Shown here piece by piece: positions 7,800-15,308 of a stretch of 32,304 nucleotides of DNA; positions within the stretch are counted from its first letter, which is position 1, and each line of letters starts with the position of its first letter. The notes beneath the pieces were generated by a model. That model was not told where the DNA came from. It worked only from the letters and a program-made list of their open reading frames with translations, and did no database searches. The position numbers and the translations under genes were made by a program. This DNA is from a virus, in IMG/VR virus record IMGVR_UViG_3300038701_000460, positions 1 to 32,304 of that record, one strand, 5' to 3'.

Positions 7800-8194
7800 T
7801 ATCTCACCTCCACTACATCACATTCGCGGATATTAGCGAACGGTTTAACGGTCTTCTGTCCGATTGATTTGATCGCATCAGCTTCAGGTTGTATCAGCAC
7901 ACCACCAGCGACAAAAGCGTCAAGCATTGTGTTCTGCGCTGAACCGCTGAAATCAATCCCGTCACGGGTTTGCAACGTGACTAACGTAGCGTCAGCGGCG
8001 TCCTGCAACGGGTGACCATCGGTAGAAGCGATGGTTCTCAGTGCGCCCAACTTACCAATACTAGCAATGTAAGACAGTACGTAACCACTCTGCGCCAACC
8101 CTTCAACCACTTCTTCATGTGATCTCACCTGAGCGGTTAAGTCCGTTAGACTTTGACCAACATCAAGCGATACAACTAATTCTTGTAAGGTCAT
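7799..8194 (-). CDS. Phage protein of unknown function in the structural cassette
   Basis: 131 residues, first gene after the terminator-like hairpin at 8210-8242. The N-terminal half is helical and acidic (LTAQVRSHEEVVEGLAQSGY); the second half reads like a short conserved phage module (DGIDFSGSAQNTMLDAFVAG, then ADAIKSIGQKTVKPF). The closing phrase 'L...G.A.Q..L......VL...EAD.I..IG....K.' occurs in phage proteins next to fibre genes, but I cannot give a function. No transmembrane or signal sequence. It is coupled by a 1-nt overlap to the next gene. Confidence 0.55.
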   Translation of the reverse strand: MTLQELVVSLDVGQSLTDLTAQVRSHEEVVEGLAQSGYVLSYIASIGKLGALRTIASTDGHPLQDAADATLVTLQTRDGIDFSGSAQNTMLDAFVAGGVLIQPEADAIKSIGQKTVKPFANIRECDVVEVR

Positions 8195-8209
8195 TTCATC
8201 AACCCCTGT

Positions 8210-8242
8210 AAAAACTGCCCGTCAGACTTCATGTCAACGGGC
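8210..8242 (-). terminator. Rho-independent terminator-like hairpin after the capsid genes
   Basis: On the minus strand GCCCGT (8242-8237) pairs with ACGGGC (8222-8217), with an extra GAC/GTC pairing inside, followed two bases later by a run of five U (8214-8210). It lies between the 59-aa gene and the five-gene accessory cassette, so it probably lowers, rather than blocks, read-through into the tail genes. Confidence 0.55.
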
Positions 8243-8252
8243 AAACACTAGC

Positions 8253-8432
8253 CTACTCTTTAGTAGCTTCTTTGATCGGCGCGACCATGCCACGCTCAAT
8301 CATTTTCTCAGCTTGCTTGGCAGATAAAGTCAGTGCCTTACCCTTCGGGTTCAACTCTGGTTTACCGTCACCACCAGCAAGATACAAACTTTCATGCGTG
8401 ACCACATGGGTCGGTTTCTTTTGTGCAGCCAT
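8253..8432 (-). CDS. Small protein following the capsid gene
   Basis: A 59-residue ORF: ATG at 8432 behind a strong CAGGAGG site, stop TAG at 8253. The sequence begins MAAQKKPTHVVTHESLYLAG and ends with a helix (LSAKQAEKMIERGMVAPIKE). Short basic proteins of the form 'VV.H.SLYL......G..L.L...QAEKLI..G.V' are common beside head genes in tailed phages and are typically annotated as hypothetical. It is co-transcribed with the capsid gene (17-nt gap) and is the last gene before the terminator-like hairpin. The function is unknown; a minor virion or assembly role is a guess from position. Confidence 0.7.
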   Translation of the reverse strand: MAAQKKPTHVVTHESLYLAGGDGKPELNPKGKALTLSAKQAEKMIERGMVAPIKEATKE

Positions 8433-8448
8433 GATGCTAGCCTCCTGA

Positions 8449-9516
8449 TTACGTCAATTCTTGAGCGAACAAAGCACACTTGTTGCCTGAGTAATCAGAA
8501 CGTACCTCAAAGCCTATCGCACCCCATACGGCAAAGTCGTAATTAGAGTTATAAACAGGTCTAGGCATTGCAACGGTATTCACAGCCATACCAACAACCG
8601 GACGAACTAGATTGTCAGACAACGGAATTGCCATGAACTCATTACCGGACAGCTTGGAACTGATCTTAATAGCAGCTACGCCATTCAACTGAGCAAGACG
8701 GTTTGTGATCTTCTCAGAAGAGTAAGACTCAGAACTGTTACGCTCGAAGTTAGACGCCATCTCGCGAGAGATGTAGTAAGTCGCTTCTTTCTCACACTTG
8801 TTAGTGATCCAAAGAACATCACGAACTTGCTTGAACGCAGCTTCAATAGCAGCATAAGTTTGCGCAGTATCAGTGAAGTCAAAGTTAACACCGGATGCAC
8901 CAATATCAACCTGTGCAACACGCGAGTCGTTACGCATACCTGCCCAACTAATGCTATCGATAGTGATCAACTCACCTTTAGCGTCACGATGACCGTCAAG
9001 GAACTGATCAATCACATGGCGTCTGATGGAAGCCACGCATTCACGCTGGTCATCAATCAATGCGTCAAAACCTTCAGAGGTTTGAGCGTTCCACTCACGC
9101 CAGTTACGACCAAAACCAGTGTCGTGAATCGGAATGATCGACCCATCATAATTGAATTCAGTCTGATCCATTTTCACGCCAATCTGTCCGGTCATGCTCG
9201 TTTGAACAGTACCAGCATCTGACGCTCTACGGAACTTATGAACCAACTTACCAATGCTCACAGAACGAGACAGAGGTAACAAATCATTCAGGATGGTATC
9301 GCCATCATCTGATCTGAAACGCTGTACTGTCACGTTATCGAACTCTTGATAAACGTCTTGAGGGATCAAACCCTCGTTACCAACGAAACCAGCTTGACGC
9401 AATACTTGTGCGTGAGCCTGTTCGTTGAACATGTAACCGTCTCGCGCACGGATGACTTCTTGCCATTGTTCACGTGCTGATCGGCTATTACCAACAATTG
9501 CTTCTTGGAAAATCAT
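8449..9516 (-). CDS. Major capsid protein (HK97-fold)
   Basis: 355 residues, start at 9516 with a strong AAGGAG site. It has the expected length and layout: a helical N-terminus (REQWQEVIRARDGYMFNEQA), an E-loop region with the phrase VQTSMTGQIGVKMDQTEFNY, then the P- and A-domain part (RRHVIDQFLDGHRD, PRPVYNSNYDFAVWGAIGFE). The closing 'DF..WGAIG.EVRSDY.G' matches the C-terminal end of a family of large-coat proteins annotated DUF6260/major capsid. It is preceded by a decoration-like gene and a protease/scaffold, the standard HK97-type order. No separate delta domain is obvious, consistent with the separate/nested scaffold. Confidence 0.85.
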   Translation of the reverse strand: MIFQEAIVGNSRSAREQWQEVIRARDGYMFNEQAHAQVLRQAGFVGNEGLIPQDVYQEFDNVTVQRFRSDDGDTILNDLLPLSRSVSIGKLVHKFRRASDAGTVQTSMTGQIGVKMDQTEFNYDGSIIPIHDTGFGRNWREWNAQTSEGFDALIDDQRECVASIRRHVIDQFLDGHRDAKGELITIDSISWAGMRNDSRVAQVDIGASGVNFDFTDTAQTYAAIEAAFKQVRDVLWITNKCEKEATYYISREMASNFERNSSESYSSEKITNRLAQLNGVAAIKISSKLSGNEFMAIPLSDNLVRPVVGMAVNTVAMPRPVYNSNYDFAVWGAIGFEVRSDYSGNKCALFAQELT

Positions 9517-9529
9517 TTCAACTCACTCC

Positions 9530-9982
9530 TTATGCTACACGTACACGTACAAACGTGGTGCCTGACGTAGTAACTGCTTCATCAGCGTAACACACGATTT
9601 CTTCACTACCGTCAGTTGCGGCCTTCTTCAAAAAACCAGCACCGTTACGAGACATCGCGTCACCCTCAACCAACGTCTGACCAGTTGCAACCAATACGTT
9701 CGCAAACTCGCCAGAACGCAATGCGATACCTACCATGTTCTCGTTCTGAGTCCACGCTGTATCGACTGATTTAGTACGCTGTTGGTCTTTATCAGCAACA
9801 ATAAACTGTTGACCGAATACAGTTGCAGCCACATCGCTAGTATCCAGACCTGCCGAGGTCTGTTTCAACACTGTACCAGGCAAAATAGCTGCACCGACGG
9901 CTTTACCTTCGATGTTCAAAGGCTTGTGGTTCGAACCGTCAGCAGGACCGACGAAAATAACTCTTTTACCGATTGTAGACAT
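9530..9982 (-). CDS. Capsid decoration / head-stabilising-like protein
   Basis: 150 residues, beta-rich, small-residue-rich (ILPGTVLKQTSAGLDTSDVA, RSGEFANVLVATGQTLVEGD, then a final VTTSGTTFVRVRVA). The middle 'GEFANV.VATGQ.L..GD.M..NG.G.LK.A' is the shape of small phage capsid-surface proteins (lambda gpD or DUF2190-like) that have barrel folds and bind between hexamers. It sits between the protease/scaffold and the capsid gene, where decoration proteins usually lie. No cysteine-rich or membrane region. Assignment by position and pattern. Confidence 0.6.
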   Translation of the reverse strand: MSTIGKRVIFVGPADGSNHKPLNIEGKAVGAAILPGTVLKQTSAGLDTSDVAATVFGQQFIVADKDQQRTKSVDTAWTQNENMVGIALRSGEFANVLVATGQTLVEGDAMSRNGAGFLKKAATDGSEEIVCYADEAVTTSGTTFVRVRVA

Positions 9983-9996
9983 TGCTCAATCCTCCA

Positions 9997-10428
9997 TTAC
10001 TTAGGCATTTCAGCAGGTGCTTTAAACGCAGCATTTGCGTCAGCATCACCAGCATGATTGACCAATGGAATACCATAAGCCTGGTTACAGTTACCCGCCA
10101 TCTCTTTCAGTTTTTCAACCGGAAGCATCTTGGCGCTGTCTGCGTCCAAACCAACGTATTTACCGCTGTTCACGATTACATCAACATACTGTTGTTTCTC
10201 GCTCTCAGCATTGGCGTTAAGTTGAGTTTTCAAACTAGCCACTTCGTCAGACAACGGCTTAACGGCATTAGCGACGATTTCAGCCAAATCGTCACTTTTA
10301 GCGCCTGCATCGTCGCCTTTCGATTGGTTAGCTTGAAGTTTGTTGTATTCAGCAAGCAACTGAGTATCGTCAAGACCTTCAGTCTTAACACCAGCTTCAG
10401 CCAATGCGTTGAGTAACAACTCTTTCAT
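9997..10428 (-). CDS. Nested scaffold protein from an internal start (candidate)
   Basis: Inside the protease gene, an ATG at 10428 is preceded by a near-perfect ribosome site (GAAGGTG, 10434-10440, 7-nt gap after AAGG). It would start MKELLLNALAEAGVKTEGLD and run in frame to the same stop, giving a 143-residue acidic helical protein with a coiled-coil centre (SDEVASLKTQLNANAESEKQ). Phages of the lambda C/Nu3 type make the scaffold this way (established knowledge). The region boundary coincides with the start of the low-complexity scaffold half, which favours genuine use; expression is inference. Confidence 0.5.
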   Translation of the reverse strand: MKELLLNALAEAGVKTEGLDDTQLLAEYNKLQANQSKGDDAGAKSDDLAEIVANAVKPLSDEVASLKTQLNANAESEKQQYVDVIVNSGKYVGLDADSAKMLPVEKLKEMAGNCNQAYGIPLVNHAGDADANAAFKAPAEMPK

Positions 10429-11319
10429 AGCATCACCTTCGTTTTCACTATTTACTTTCGGGGTATATGTCACAGTCTTATCTACAGAGATAGGAATGCC
10501 GACAATTCTTGCTTGATCCCCTTCCAAACGGAAGGGAACCGTGTAAAATCCTGCGTTGGTTTCGAATATACATTGATCACCTTTTAAATCAACTATGATG
10601 ATCCATTCTGCTCCAACTGTTTCATTTAATTGCTTCGTTAACTGCTCATAAACCGCATTAACTGACGGTGCTGGTTCAGGTTCGACCACCTCAACCTGCT
10701 CAATCTCGACCTTATCACCTTCGGCGTTTACAGCCATACCCACGCCTTGGTGTGGTTGCGCAGCACCTACGCTATCTAACAGTATAGCATCATGGTCAAA
10801 CACCATATTTCGCGCTATCCAATCATATTTCTCGCCAGCTTCATTCGTCTGGATGCCATCGGTTGGTTCGATTTCAAGCCACACGCCTGTACTGGTGTGA
10901 ATCGGACGTGGGTCATCGTTCGTTTCTAACTCGTTGATGCGATCAAGTAACCGCTTACCGCGATCAGATTTCAATGCTTCTTGCACATTGATATGCTTCT
11001 CAATATGTACTCGTCCATCCTCACGCTTAACATTGACATTAAAAGCGCCAGCATGGAAATTATGAATAGCCATAGGGTCGGAAGCACTAATGAAATTACC
11101 ATCTTCGTCTTTAGGGTGTTCAATCGGTGCCAAGGTTCTTTCAAGCGTCTTATAGGACTTCTCGATCTCATCACCAGGATACATCCCGCCGTTCATAATC
11201 ACATTGTCAGGCAGCGTGTAGCTGGACACGATGATATGCTCAACACCGTTAATAGATTCTCGTCTAACAGCGTTCTTCTTCACCGCTGAAGAACACAGGA
11301 CTAACTTACGCTTCTTCAT
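9997..11319 (-). CDS. Prohead protease-scaffold fusion (DUF2213-like)
   Basis: 440 residues from the ATG at 11319, whose AAGG site is correctly spaced; in-frame starts at 11328 and 11370 are less well placed. The N-terminal ~200 residues contain the DUF2213-type prohead protease signature: YTLPDNVIMNGGMYPGDEIE, then TLAPIEHPKDEDGNFISASD and IARNMVFDHDAILLDS. The C-terminal ~140 residues are acidic, coiled-coil-prone and end in a Lys/Ala/Pro tail (FKAPAEMPK), as in scaffolds that are cut out of the prohead. The gene overlaps the gp7-like stop by 14 nt and is followed by decoration and capsid genes. A second, internal start (10428) may make the scaffold alone. Confidence 0.75.
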   Translation of the reverse strand: MKKRKLVLCSSAVKKNAVRRESINGVEHIIVSSYTLPDNVIMNGGMYPGDEIEKSYKTLERTLAPIEHPKDEDGNFISASDPMAIHNFHAGAFNVNVKREDGRVHIEKHINVQEALKSDRGKRLLDRINELETNDDPRPIHTSTGVWLEIEPTDGIQTNEAGEKYDWIARNMVFDHDAILLDSVGAAQPHQGVGMAVNAEGDKVEIEQVEVVEPEPAPSVNAVYEQLTKQLNETVGAEWIIIVDLKGDQCIFETNAGFYTVPFRLEGDQARIVGIPISVDKTVTYTPKVNSENEGDAMKELLLNALAEAGVKTEGLDDTQLLAEYNKLQANQSKGDDAGAKSDDLAEIVANAVKPLSDEVASLKTQLNANAESEKQQYVDVIVNSGKYVGLDADSAKMLPVEKLKEMAGNCNQAYGIPLVNHAGDADANAAFKAPAEMPK

Positions 11320-12172
11320 TTCTCGCATCCTTAAATCGTTCGCGTTGCTTGGCGTCTGCGATCTGACCATTTTCGTCGAACACTACCGTTCTGACACTAC
11401 AGTAGCACGCTATTCGGTTCGCACCAGTATTCCACCATTTGCGCTGTTGTTGAACAGTGTACACCTTTTTATGTCGCGCTGCATGGTGTCGCCTGGTGGT
11501 CGGTATCAACGCACTTAAATGTACTACGCCCATGTCCACGCCTGACTGTGCGGCTAACTGCTCTACCGTATTCAATCGAGCGTCAGTGTACGCCCTATTC
11601 GTTTCAGTTCTGGCAATGCGTTTAGCGTTACTTTCCGAAACATCAAACCGTTCCTTAATGTTACGTTTTATCTCGCTCGGCGTTAACGCGCCCTTCATTC
11701 CGTCATTGATCACCTGGAACACTGACTTAGCCGTGTCTTGACCAAGTGTCTTAATCAAACCGTAATTAACCGCTTGCGTGTTTCTCAATCCTCTCAAATA
11801 CTGAGGACTGAATAATATCGGTTGTACTGTCACAGGTTCCTTAACCACTCGGTTAAATTCCGTAATTTCATCCAGTACACCTTGACGCCACGGTATCTCT
11901 ATCTGCGCCTTGAACCACCAATCAAGCGGTATCGTCTGTGCTTGTGTACCGAGCTCGCCCTGTAGAATGTCCAGTATGGTTAACCACAGGAAATCAACGT
12001 CGTACCTGTAACTGTAAAACCTCTCACGTGCGTTCACCGCTGTTACGGGTATCACGTTAAATTCTCGCAACACTCGCTGTTGTGCGGTTCTCAGACGCTT
12101 ACGTAGTCGTGCAGTGATATTACGCACGTTACCACGCTGTCCGTTTGGATCAGCTTTCGTCTTCTGACCCAT
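11306..12172 (-). CDS. SPP1 gp7 / Mu F-like minor head protein
   Basis: 288 residues. The N-terminus is basic (RKRLRTAQQRVLREF), and the C-terminal part carries the gp7/F signature: ARTETNRAYTDARLNTVEQL, then HLSALIPTTRRHHAARHKKV, then NRIACYCSVRTVVFDENG with the conserved Cys-x-Cys. Proteins of this family attach to portal and internal head and stay in the virion, assisting DNA injection or head assembly. It overlaps the portal stop by 23 nt and the protease start by 14 nt, so these genes form one translational unit. The family call is firm; the exact role here is inference. Confidence 0.85.
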   Translation of the reverse strand: MGQKTKADPNGQRGNVRNITARLRKRLRTAQQRVLREFNVIPVTAVNARERFYSYRYDVDFLWLTILDILQGELGTQAQTIPLDWWFKAQIEIPWRQGVLDEITEFNRVVKEPVTVQPILFSPQYLRGLRNTQAVNYGLIKTLGQDTAKSVFQVINDGMKGALTPSEIKRNIKERFDVSESNAKRIARTETNRAYTDARLNTVEQLAAQSGVDMGVVHLSALIPTTRRHHAARHKKVYTVQQQRKWWNTGANRIACYCSVRTVVFDENGQIADAKQRERFKDARNEEA

Positions 12173-13490
12173 CTAATTCATCGTCCATTAAATCAGGTTC
12201 TTCATCCGGCAAATCTTCACCTTTGAAACCGGCTTGTACACGGATTTCCTCGGCACCGAACACCATTGAGCCACCCGATTGATAATTTTCACGGTTAATA
12301 TCAGCCATTTTACGCGCATTCTCCAGCTTCTCAGTCTTGGACAATGCCATCAGATCATCCCAGTAGATTTCGTACTCACTGGACGGTAATACGCCATACT
12401 GGATCAGCCAATCAATGACATCCATCACTAATTCACTGATAAAGTTTCCTCTACGGGAATTAACCATGCTTAAAAATGATCGGGAATCTTCGTTACTGGC
12501 TAGTCGTCCAGTCTGTTGACCTATGAGAATCGTGGAAGGAATGTTCACAGCAGCGGCAATATCATTCAATGCCGACATAAAGAACTGTTCGGGATTAATC
12601 ATGCTCGATTGCAACACTTTCGGGTCTAACCCTGGTGTCCACAGTCCTCGGCGCGATCTATCTTTCTGGAACTCGTCGTACTTGTCGTTGAACTTATCCA
12701 ACAATTCTTTATTCACGTTCGCACTGGCAATATCTTTCAACTCAAACACAATGGTTTGCGATGCGTTCTTATAGAATCCTTCACCGCCAGCGCCAATGAT
12801 CTTACGCAAGTCCATGAGCGAGTTATAGGCCGCTTCAAGCACTGGCGTACCGTAAATTGACCCATCGTCAGCCCCTTCACCCGCCATGATCAAGCGTGAG
12901 GGGTGAATGCTGAAGCTGTTATTGTCTTTCTCGTTGCGGTTGCCAGTGCTACCACTGTTAAACTGGTACATCGTCGGTTGACCGTACGTCTCTGACATCG
13001 GGTCTTGATCCGTTTCAAGCACCTGCAACTGACCTTCATACAGCGGAATCATCTGGACAACTGAACCAACACCTGCCAGCTTACCAGCTATCGGTTTGTG
13101 TGGTGGCTTACCGTCTCGCACACGCATGAACAAACCTGCATAACGACCCACGCGCTGCCTGGTGTCCAGACCTTTCACACGATGCCACAGGTTCGTTTCT
13201 TTGACCAACCGTTCCAACTCATTATTAAACTGTTCGGAACCTTCAACAACAGGAGGTGTCATCCATGACGCATCGACGGGGAGATCAATGATATTTTTAG
13301 CCACACCGAAACGGCGGTACATATTCCAGAAATGGGAAAATTGGAGCGATTGTGGATAACCGAAGTCAAGATACACGTTGTGCATCGTATCAGCGTAATC
13401 GTAACCACCGCTAATAGCAGACGCAATACGAGAACGGATGGTGTCATCAGATGCGTTCGCGCTCAATCGAATTCTAGGCTTATCCATCAT
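12150..13490 (-). CDS. Portal protein (DUF1073-type)
   Basis: 446 residues. The opening pattern (RIRLSANASDDTIRSRIASA, then DYADTMHNVYLDFGYPQSLQ and FWNMYRRFGVAKNIIDLPVD) and the central 'GASYYNASQ...' region (GAGGEGFYKNASQTIVFELK), followed by INPEQFFMSALNDIAAAVNI and IPSTILIGQQTGRLASNEDS, are typical of DUF1073-family portals. The acidic C-terminus (PDEEPDLMDDELDGSEDES) is short, so no extra C-terminal enzyme domain is present. It is the first gene of the late block and is followed directly by the gp7-like gene. The dodecameric portal is the DNA gate and the docking place for terminase; terminase is encoded elsewhere (19741-21225). Start: MM at 13490/13487; no strong ribosome site. Confidence 0.85.
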   Translation of the reverse strand: MMDKPRIRLSANASDDTIRSRIASAISGGYDYADTMHNVYLDFGYPQSLQFSHFWNMYRRFGVAKNIIDLPVDASWMTPPVVEGSEQFNNELERLVKETNLWHRVKGLDTRQRVGRYAGLFMRVRDGKPPHKPIAGKLAGVGSVVQMIPLYEGQLQVLETDQDPMSETYGQPTMYQFNSGSTGNRNEKDNNSFSIHPSRLIMAGEGADDGSIYGTPVLEAAYNSLMDLRKIIGAGGEGFYKNASQTIVFELKDIASANVNKELLDKFNDKYDEFQKDRSRRGLWTPGLDPKVLQSSMINPEQFFMSALNDIAAAVNIPSTILIGQQTGRLASNEDSRSFLSMVNSRRGNFISELVMDVIDWLIQYGVLPSSEYEIYWDDLMALSKTEKLENARKMADINRENYQSGGSMVFGAEEIRVQAGFKGEDLPDEEPDLMDDELDGSEDES

Positions 13491-13522
13491 GTTATCACAG
13501 TGATCGCAGGGTATTACTGCGA

Positions 13523-13550
13523 ATCATAGCATGGTGGTTCGAGATTGCAA
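13523..13550 (-). promoter_or_regulatory. Promoter for the late structural operon (candidate)
   Basis: Minus strand: TTGCAA (13550-13545), 16-bp spacer, TATGAT (13528-13523), about 33 nt before the portal start at 13490. Good match to a sigma-70 promoter. It lies back to back with the plus-strand promoter at 13562-13590. Confidence 0.5.
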
Positions 13551-13561
13551 ACTATTAGCTG

Positions 13562-13590
13562 TTGACGGGCTGGTTAACATGGGATAATAT
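13562..13590 (+). promoter_or_regulatory. Promoter for the plus-strand exported-protein cassette (candidate)
   Basis: TTGACG (13562-13567), 17-bp spacer, TAATAT (13585-13590); an alternative -10 GATAAT overlaps (15-bp spacer). The same TTGAC-N17-TAATAT form occurs at 29502-29530. The first gene starts at 13627 behind AAGGAG. Confidence 0.5.
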
Positions 13591-13626
13591 TCAGGTGGTA
13601 CTTACTTAACCCAAGGAGCATAACTA

Positions 13627-13842
13627 ATGCAATCATTACCATCACAATTACTTCCATATCTTCACATTCTGTCTGATAAACAGCGATTACTACTGAACGA
13701 TGTTTACGGTGGTACAACACCGATACCTGTGGTAGACGCATGGCGAAAAAATGATCGTGGGTATGCCCACCGTGAAAACTTCCAGCGTGCGGTTCGTCAG
13801 GCACTTAATAAACTCAATGCACAATATAAGGCGAACAGATAA
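13627..13842 (+). CDS. Small protein of unknown function, first gene of the plus cassette
   Basis: 71 residues, ATG at 13627 behind an AAGGAG site with a normal gap. It begins MQSLPSQLLPYLHILSDKQR and ends with a Lys/Asn/Arg-rich tail, without signal peptide or membrane segment. The central 'GGTTPIPVVDAWRKNDRGY' followed by an Arg/Lys helix is not a domain I recognise; a small nucleic-acid-binding protein would fit the basic C-terminal helix, but that is speculative. The stop TAATG overlaps the start of the exported protein, so translation of the cassette is coupled. Its promoter is probably at 13562-13590. Confidence 0.6.
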   Translation: MQSLPSQLLPYLHILSDKQRLLLNDVYGGTTPIPVVDAWRKNDRGYAHRENFQRAVRQALNKLNAQYKANR

Positions 13843-14126
13843 TGAAACACTTACTTGCACTCACTCTGATACTCGCTGCCGGTGCTGCATCGGCTGACGA
13901 ATACTGTACACAATATCACGACCTAGCAAAGAAGGTTATTGAAATGCGTTACAAGGGTGCTTCAATGATTAAAATGATTGATGCTGCCGATGACAATAAA
14001 CTGTTCAAGCAACTCATTATGACCGCTTATCGAGAACCTAAGTATCGAGTCGAAGCGAATCAACGTGAACACATTGCAGAGTTTGCTAATGAGCAATATT
14101 TACTATGCGTGGAGGTACGGGGGTAA
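13842..14126 (+). CDS. Small exported (periplasmic) protein of unknown function
   Basis: 94 residues with a clear Sec signal peptide: MKHLLALTLILAAGAASA, likely cleaved before DEYCTQY. The mature part (about 75 residues) has two Cys (22 and 89) that could form a disulfide, and is a charged alpha-helical protein (DLAKKVIEMRYKGASMIKMI). TAATG overlaps couple it to the gene before and after. Exported small phage proteins can be superinfection-exclusion factors, spanin-like parts or host-envelope modifiers; the sequence does not decide between these. Being next to a secreted nuclease suggests joint action in the periplasm (inference). Confidence 0.65.
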   Translation: MKHLLALTLILAAGAASADEYCTQYHDLAKKVIEMRYKGASMIKMIDAADDNKLFKQLIMTAYREPKYRVEANQREHIAEFANEQYLLCVEVRG

Positions 14127-14575
14127 TGAAGCGCGATAAACTACTCGAACTCACAGTGGGTGCGACTGTAGCCGTGGTACTTGCATGGTTCACGGCATCT
14201 GCCGTGGACGCTTCCGAACCTGGCATCACGGTCAACCGTGTTTACGACGGGGATACGTTCTACGCTGATATCCTTGGTTGGCCGGACATTATCGGTCAGG
14301 ATATCGGTATCAGAATTAACGGTATCGACACACCGGAAATCCGTGGAGCGCGTTGCTTACGCGAATCTCAACTCGCAGCAACAGCCAAACACTATGTATC
14401 CACGCATCTGATGTCCGGTAACCAGGTTGAACTACGTAACATGCAACGTGGTAAGTATTTCCGTATCGTGGCTGACGTTTACGTGGGCGGTGTATCGGTG
14501 GCAGACTTACTCATTCGACAAGGACTTGCGGTCCCTTACGATGGAGGTACGAAGACGCATGACTGGTGTGAGTAA
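14126..14575 (+). CDS. Exported thermonuclease (staphylococcal nuclease-like)
   Basis: 149 residues. Residues ~8-30 form a hydrophobic N-terminal segment (VGATVAVVLAWFTASAVDA) that is a signal peptide or anchor; the rest is an SNase domain: DGDT at 41-44, RINGIDTPEIRG at 63-74 (with Arg63, Asp68, Glu71 as candidate active-site residues), and YFRIVADVYV at 111-120 with Arg113 as the second arginine. This is the Ca-dependent SNase/OB-fold nuclease pattern that cuts DNA and RNA. The ATG at 14126 overlaps the stop of the exported protein (TAATG), and the preceding GGAGGTACGGGGG supports it. The longer frame from 14105 is unlikely. The product would act in the periplasm or outside, not on cytoplasmic DNA, if the segment is processed. 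Confidence 0.8.
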   Translation: MKRDKLLELTVGATVAVVLAWFTASAVDASEPGITVNRVYDGDTFYADILGWPDIIGQDIGIRINGIDTPEIRGARCLRESQLAATAKHYVSTHLMSGNQVELRNMQRGKYFRIVADVYVGGVSVADLLIRQGLAVPYDGGTKTHDWCE

Positions 14576-14756
14576 AACCTGTACGTCCTGTGGGGACGTG
14601 CTATCTCCCCACCATTTCTATCGGGATCGTTCTGCTTCGGACGGTCGTACCGCTCGATGTCGTGAGTGCGTCCGTCAGGCGACCACACAGTCGCGTATGT
14701 TCACACCTGCGACTCTCGCACTCGATCCAATCAATCGGTATCTGATGGGGCGCTGA
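14559..14756 (+). CDS. Small zinc-ribbon protein
   Basis: 65 residues from the ATG at 14559, 10 nt after a GGAGGT site and overlapping the nuclease stop. Four cysteines in two CxxC pairs (CTSCGD at 7-12 and CRECVR further on, with HHFYRDRSASDGRT between) make a compact zinc ribbon. This 'KTC..CG......FY.D....DG...RC..C' pattern is common at the N-terminus of HNH or DNA-binding phage proteins, but here nothing further follows except a short tail (DPINRYLMGR). Last gene of the cassette; convergent with the HTH gene, 15 nt away. A nucleic-acid binder or regulator is inferred. Confidence 0.6.
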   Translation: MTGVSKTCTSCGDVLSPHHFYRDRSASDGRTARCRECVRQATTQSRMFTPATLALDPINRYLMGR

Positions 14757-14771
14757 ATGCGCCTCACTCTC

Positions 14772-15308
14772 TTACACCACTAAACCAGCTTTCAACTGGA
14801 ACAATTCATACCAGTGTACCGGCATGTCGCCATAGCTTCGTTCCCAACTGATCCACTGATCCGCTGTGCTGTACACCATTGCACCACACTGATATGCGTC
14901 CAGACCGAGACCACAGCGTACGGTTTTCATCCATGAACCAGACGGACCGTATTTCTTCCTGAAGCCTCTGTGAGACTGTTTCAGACACATTAACTCGAAT
15001 ATCTGATACGGCATTGCCAGCTTACCACGCTCGACATCACGATATGTCTCTGTACCGAGGTGGAGCAGTCGGGACATTTTCTGTATTCCAATATCACGTT
15101 GTATACGAACGGCTTTAACTTGCTCCGCTGTGGGCGTGAGCGATTCCTGATATTCCATTGTGTAAAACGTACTGTGATACGACTCTAAAGTCCTACCTGA
15201 CTGTAACCATTTCATCCTCATGGTGTACATGTCCTTAGTGTTTACTTTTCCTAAATCTGGGTCATCAGGGAACTCATAATAACCGCTTTTTACTATGATT
15301 GTTGTCAT
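14772..15308 (-). CDS. Regulator-like protein with two HTH-like regions
   Basis: 178 residues from the ATG at 15308 (GGAG site). Two XRE-like helix-turn-helix regions can be read in tandem: about residues 55-105 (VKAVRIQRDIGIQKMSRLLH, then TETYRDVERGKL, a usual XRE ending) and about 130-175 (VRCGLGLDAYQCGAMVYSTA, then WISWERSYGDMP). Such a double-HTH protein could bind direct repeats. It is divergent from the recombinase/TerS genes; the region between contains a perfect 14-bp palindrome and several GTTTACT boxes, one of which (15240-15246) lies inside this gene and one (15314-15320) just before its start. So an autoregulator of the control region is likely, but repressor versus activator cannot be told. 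Confidence 0.5.
   Translation of the reverse strand: MTTIIVKSGYYEFPDDPDLGKVNTKDMYTMRMKWLQSGRTLESYHSTFYTMEYQESLTPTAEQVKAVRIQRDIGIQKMSRLLHLGTETYRDVERGKLAMPYQIFELMCLKQSHRGFRKKYGPSGSWMKTVRCGLGLDAYQCGAMVYSTADQWISWERSYGDMPVHWYELFQLKAGLVV

Noticed and set aside
12150-13490. Acb1 anti-CBASS phosphodiesterase domain in the portal
   Set aside because: DUF1073 portals are sometimes named Acb1-like, but this 446-residue protein has no added C-terminal domain or HxT-type motifs; portal only.
13574-13804. Minus-strand ORF opposite the first cassette gene
   Set aside because: Antisense to a gene with a strong ribosome site; it also covers the plus promoter.
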